This document shows, piece after piece, positions 61,627 through 64,000 of a stretch of 64,000 nucleotides of DNA. Position numbers and translations under genes: made by a program. This stretch comes from Hydractinia symbiolongicarpus (lineage: Eukaryota > Cnidaria > Hydrozoa > Anthoathecata > Hydractiniidae), in assembly GCF_029227915.1 (NCBI RefSeq), contig NC_079888.1, forward strand, positions 23,664,001 through 23,728,000, written 5' to 3'. The notes under the pieces are model-generated. The model ran no database searches, was not told where the DNA came from, and saw nothing but the letters and a program-made list of their open reading frames with translations. The stretch's first letter is position 1. The number at the start of each line of letters is the position of its first letter.

Positions 61627-64000
61627 CCGGGCTTGGCCCGTATAGTCAAAAGTATACAAAGAAAGTACCCAGGGAGTAAACGTATTTCCCGAACGATTTT
61701 TTATATTATTTTTTTACCACTAAACATATGAGACATCTAGTTTTCAAAAATGTTTTCATTTTTGAGGAGACGCTTAATGAAAGAGGTTTAATCGCCGGCA
61801 AACGAAATCCCGCGTTTTCCCGTTAATCCGGGGCTTGGCCCGTATAGTCAAAAGTATACAAAGAAAGTACCCAGGGAGTAAACGTATTTCCCGAACGATT
61901 TTTTATATTATTTTTTTACCACTAAACATATGAGACATCTAGTTTTCAAAAATGTTTTCATTTTTGAGGAGACGCTTAATGAAAGAGGTTTAATCGCCGG
62001 CAAACGAAATCCCGCGTTTTCCCGTTAATCCGGGGCTAGGCCCGTATAGTCGAATGTATACAAAGAAAGTACCCAGGGAGAAAACTCATTTCCCGACCAA
62101 TTTTTTAAATTTTTTTTTCACCACTAAAACGCATGAGACTTGCAGTTTTCAAAAATGTTTTCATTTTTGATGAGACGCTGAATAAAAGAGGTTTAATCGC
62201 CGGCAAACGAAAACCCGCGATTTCCCGTAAATCCCGGCTTGGCCCGTATAGTCCAAAGTATACAAAGAAAGTACCCAGGGAGTAAACTCATTTTCCGAAC
62301 GATTTTTTAAATTATTTTTTCACCACTAAAACGCATCAGACTTGTAGTTTTCAAATATGTTTTCATTTTTGATGAGACGCTGAATAAAAGCAGTTTAATC
62401 GCCGGCAAACGAAAACCTGCGATTTCCCTAAATCCCGGACTCGGCCCGTATAGTCAAAAGTATACAAAGAAAGTACCCAGGGAGTAAACTCATTTCCCGA
62501 ACGATTTTTTAAATTATTTTTTCACCACTAAAACGCATGAGACTTGTAGTTTTTAAAAATGTTTTCATTTTTGATGAGACGCGGAATAAAAGAAGTTTAA
62601 TCGCCGGCAAACGAAAACCCGCGATTTCCCGTAAATCCCGGGCTTGGCCCGTATTGTCAAAAGTATACAAAGAAAGTACCCTGGGAGTAAACTCATTCCC
62701 CGAACGATTTTTTATATTATTTTTTTACCACTAAACATATGAGACATCTAGTTTTTAAAAATGTTTTCATTTTTGATGAGACGCTTAATGAAAGAGGTTT
62801 AATCGCCGGCAAACGAAATCCCGCGTTTTCCCGTAAATCCGGGGCTTGGCCCGTATAGTCGAATGTATACAAAGAAAGTACCCAGGGAGTAAACTCATTT
62901 CCCGACCGATTTTTTAAATTTTTTTTTACCACTAAACGCATGAGACTTGTAGTTTTCAAAAATATTTTCATATTTGATGGGACGCTGAATAAAAGAAGTT
63001 TAATCGCCGGCAAACGAAAACCCGCGACTTCCCGTAAATCCCGGCTAGGCCCGTATAGTCCAAAGTATACAAAGAAAGTACCCAGGGAGTAAACTCATTT
63101 TCCGAACGATTTTTTAAATTATTTTTTCACCACTAAAACGCATCAGACTTGTAGTTTTCAAATATGTTTTCATTTTTGATGAGACGCTGAATAAAAGCAG
63201 TTTAATCGCCGGCAAACGAAAACCCGCGATTTCCCGTAAATCCCGGCTTGGCCCGTATAGTCAAAAGTATACAAAGAAAGTACCCAGGGAGTAAACTCAT
63301 TTCCCGAACGATTTTTTAAATTATTTTTTCACCACTAAAACGCATGAGACTTGTAGTTTTTAAAAATGTTTTCATTTTTGATGAGACGCTGAATAAAAGC
63401 AGTTTAATCGCTGGCAAACGAAAACCTGCGATTTCCCTAAATCCCGGACTCGGCCCGTATAGTCAAAAGTATACAAAGAAAGTACCTACGGAGTAAACTC
63501 ATTTCCAAAACGATTTTTTAAATTATTTTTTCACTACTAAAACGCATAAGACTTGTAGTTTTTAAAAATGTTTTTATTTTTGATGAGACGCTGAATAAAA
63601 GAAGTTTAATCGCCGGCAAACGAAACCCGCGATTTCCCGTAAATCCCGGGCTTGGCCCGTATAGTCAAAAGTATACAAAGAAAGTACCCAGGGAGTAAAC
63701 TCATTTCCCGAACGAATTTTTATATTATTTTTTTACCACTAAACATATGAGACATCTAGTTTTTAAAAATGTTTTCATTTTTGATGAGACGCCTAATGAA
63801 AGAGGTTTAATCGCCGGCAAACGAAATCCCGCGTTTTTCCGTAAATCCGGGGCTTGGCCCGTATAGTCGAATGTATACAAAGAAAGTACCCAGGGAGTAA
63901 ACTCATTTCCCGACCGATTTTTTAATTTTTTTTTTCACCACTAAAACGCATGAGACTTGCAGTTTCCAAAAATGTTTTCATTTTTGATGAGACGCTTAAT
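61627..64000. repeat. Right-end monomers, with a 1-monomer tandem duplication
   Basis: A CATATGAGACATCTAG monomer with TTTTTGAGGAGACGC and CCCGTTAATCC is duplicated at 202-bp spacing (CGTATTTCCC at 61,681 and 61,883). About nine more monomers follow, including a chimera near 62,925. The window stops inside a CTTAATGAAAGAGG-type monomer. Confidence 0.8.
62880..63000. other. Chimeric monomer, exchange point near 62,925
   Basis: The left part has GACCGATTTTTTAAATTTT, a right-end type. The right part has ACCACTAAACGCATGAG, CAAAAATATTTTCATATTTG and GATGGGACGC, a type otherwise found only left of 42,000. The joint lies in the T-run or the following ACCACTAAA. Confidence 0.7.

Larger units (their letters stand above)
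1..64000. repeat. Satellite DNA array, ~202-bp monomer, head-to-tail
   Basis: The anchor TATAGTC (or a one-base variant) recurs every 201-204 bp: 21, 222, 426, 629, 832, 1034, 1237, 1439, 1641, 1844 and so on to about 63,862, giving about 316 monomers. All copies I read share one orientation. No stretch departs from the repeat, and both window ends fall inside a monomer. Monomers differ by scattered substitutions, homopolymer length changes and a few small deletions. The repeat is noncoding: stops occur in all frames, and because 202 and 203 are not multiples of three the frame shifts at each unit. The setting is that of a eukaryotic centromeric, pericentromeric or other heterochromatic satellite; which one cannot be decided from sequence alone. 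The monomer is not a family I recognise. Confidence 0.98.

Noticed and set aside
1-64000. CRISPR array or other direct-repeat/spacer system.
   Set aside because: The repeat is about 202 bp with no unique spacers between copies, and no cas-like gene is present.
1-64000. Transposon, LTR or Helitron insertion in the array.
   Set aside because: Every junction I inspected joins monomer to monomer in register. No target-site duplication, terminal repeat or unique sequence was found.
1-64000. Telomeric or simple-sequence repeats at block edges.
   Set aside because: No TTAGG, TTAGGG or TTTAGGG runs and no microsatellite beyond the short T and A homopolymers of the monomer.
1-64000. Bacterial or phage origin, with promoters and terminators in the hairpins.
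   Set aside because: No coding density at all over 64 kb. The hairpins are A/T-rich monomer features repeated hundreds of times with no adjacent gene.
1-64000. Ribosomal DNA spacer subrepeats.
   Set aside because: No rRNA gene sequence occurs in the window, and spacer subrepeat arrays are normally far shorter than 64 kb.

Overview
The window is satellite DNA from end to end. One AT-rich monomer of about 202-203 bp (about 38% GC in a consensus read by eye) is repeated head-to-tail in a single orientation for all 64,000 bases, about 316 times. It opens and closes in mid-monomer, so the array continues past both ends. I found no gene, RNA gene, transposon, unique spacer, CRISPR array or inverted segment. 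Every short open frame lies inside the repeat and recurs at monomer or block spacing, so none is called as a gene. The architecture suggests a (peri)centromeric or heterochromatic array of a eukaryote, probably assembled from long reads. I do not recognise the monomer and cannot name the species. The CpG content is high for a satellite, which weakly favours a genome with little CpG methylation, such as many invertebrates, but this is not diagnostic.

Almost all structure lies in how monomer variants are arranged. Segmental duplications, nearly all close to whole numbers of monomers, are stacked and nested. 1-9,555: a 21-monomer block, a 23-monomer related block and a short third copy, each with its own internal amplification (7-mer, 5-mer). 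9,556-14,237: mixed monomers, then a very clean 7-monomer tandem duplication (1,419 bp). 14,238-20,890: a 14-monomer block with shortened later copies and a local run of near-identical single monomers. 20,891-26,490: a 14-monomer duplication (2,807 bp) whose copies share a private 24-bp deletion. 26,491-33,185: 9-monomer (about 1,823 bp) and 10-monomer (2,024 bp) repeats. 33,186-41,000: 6-monomer units of 1,214 bp and then 1,212 bp. 41,000-64,000: nested 2-, 4-, 9- and 16-18-monomer duplications, including one block repeated 6,454 bp away and several chimeric monomers that mark exchange points.

Nothing here works as a pathway. If the DNA has a function it is structural. Recurrent features of each monomer that could matter are a near-perfect hairpin dyad, a GC-rich dyad next to a GTATA/TATAC dyad, four CCCG tetramers spaced about one helical turn apart, and a long A/T tract. 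A monomer length near one nucleosome repeat fits a chromatin role. The points most worth a second look are the chimeric junction monomers, a possible very short conversion tract near 53,890, shared deletions that order the duplications, CpG retention, and the shift in unit length along the array.
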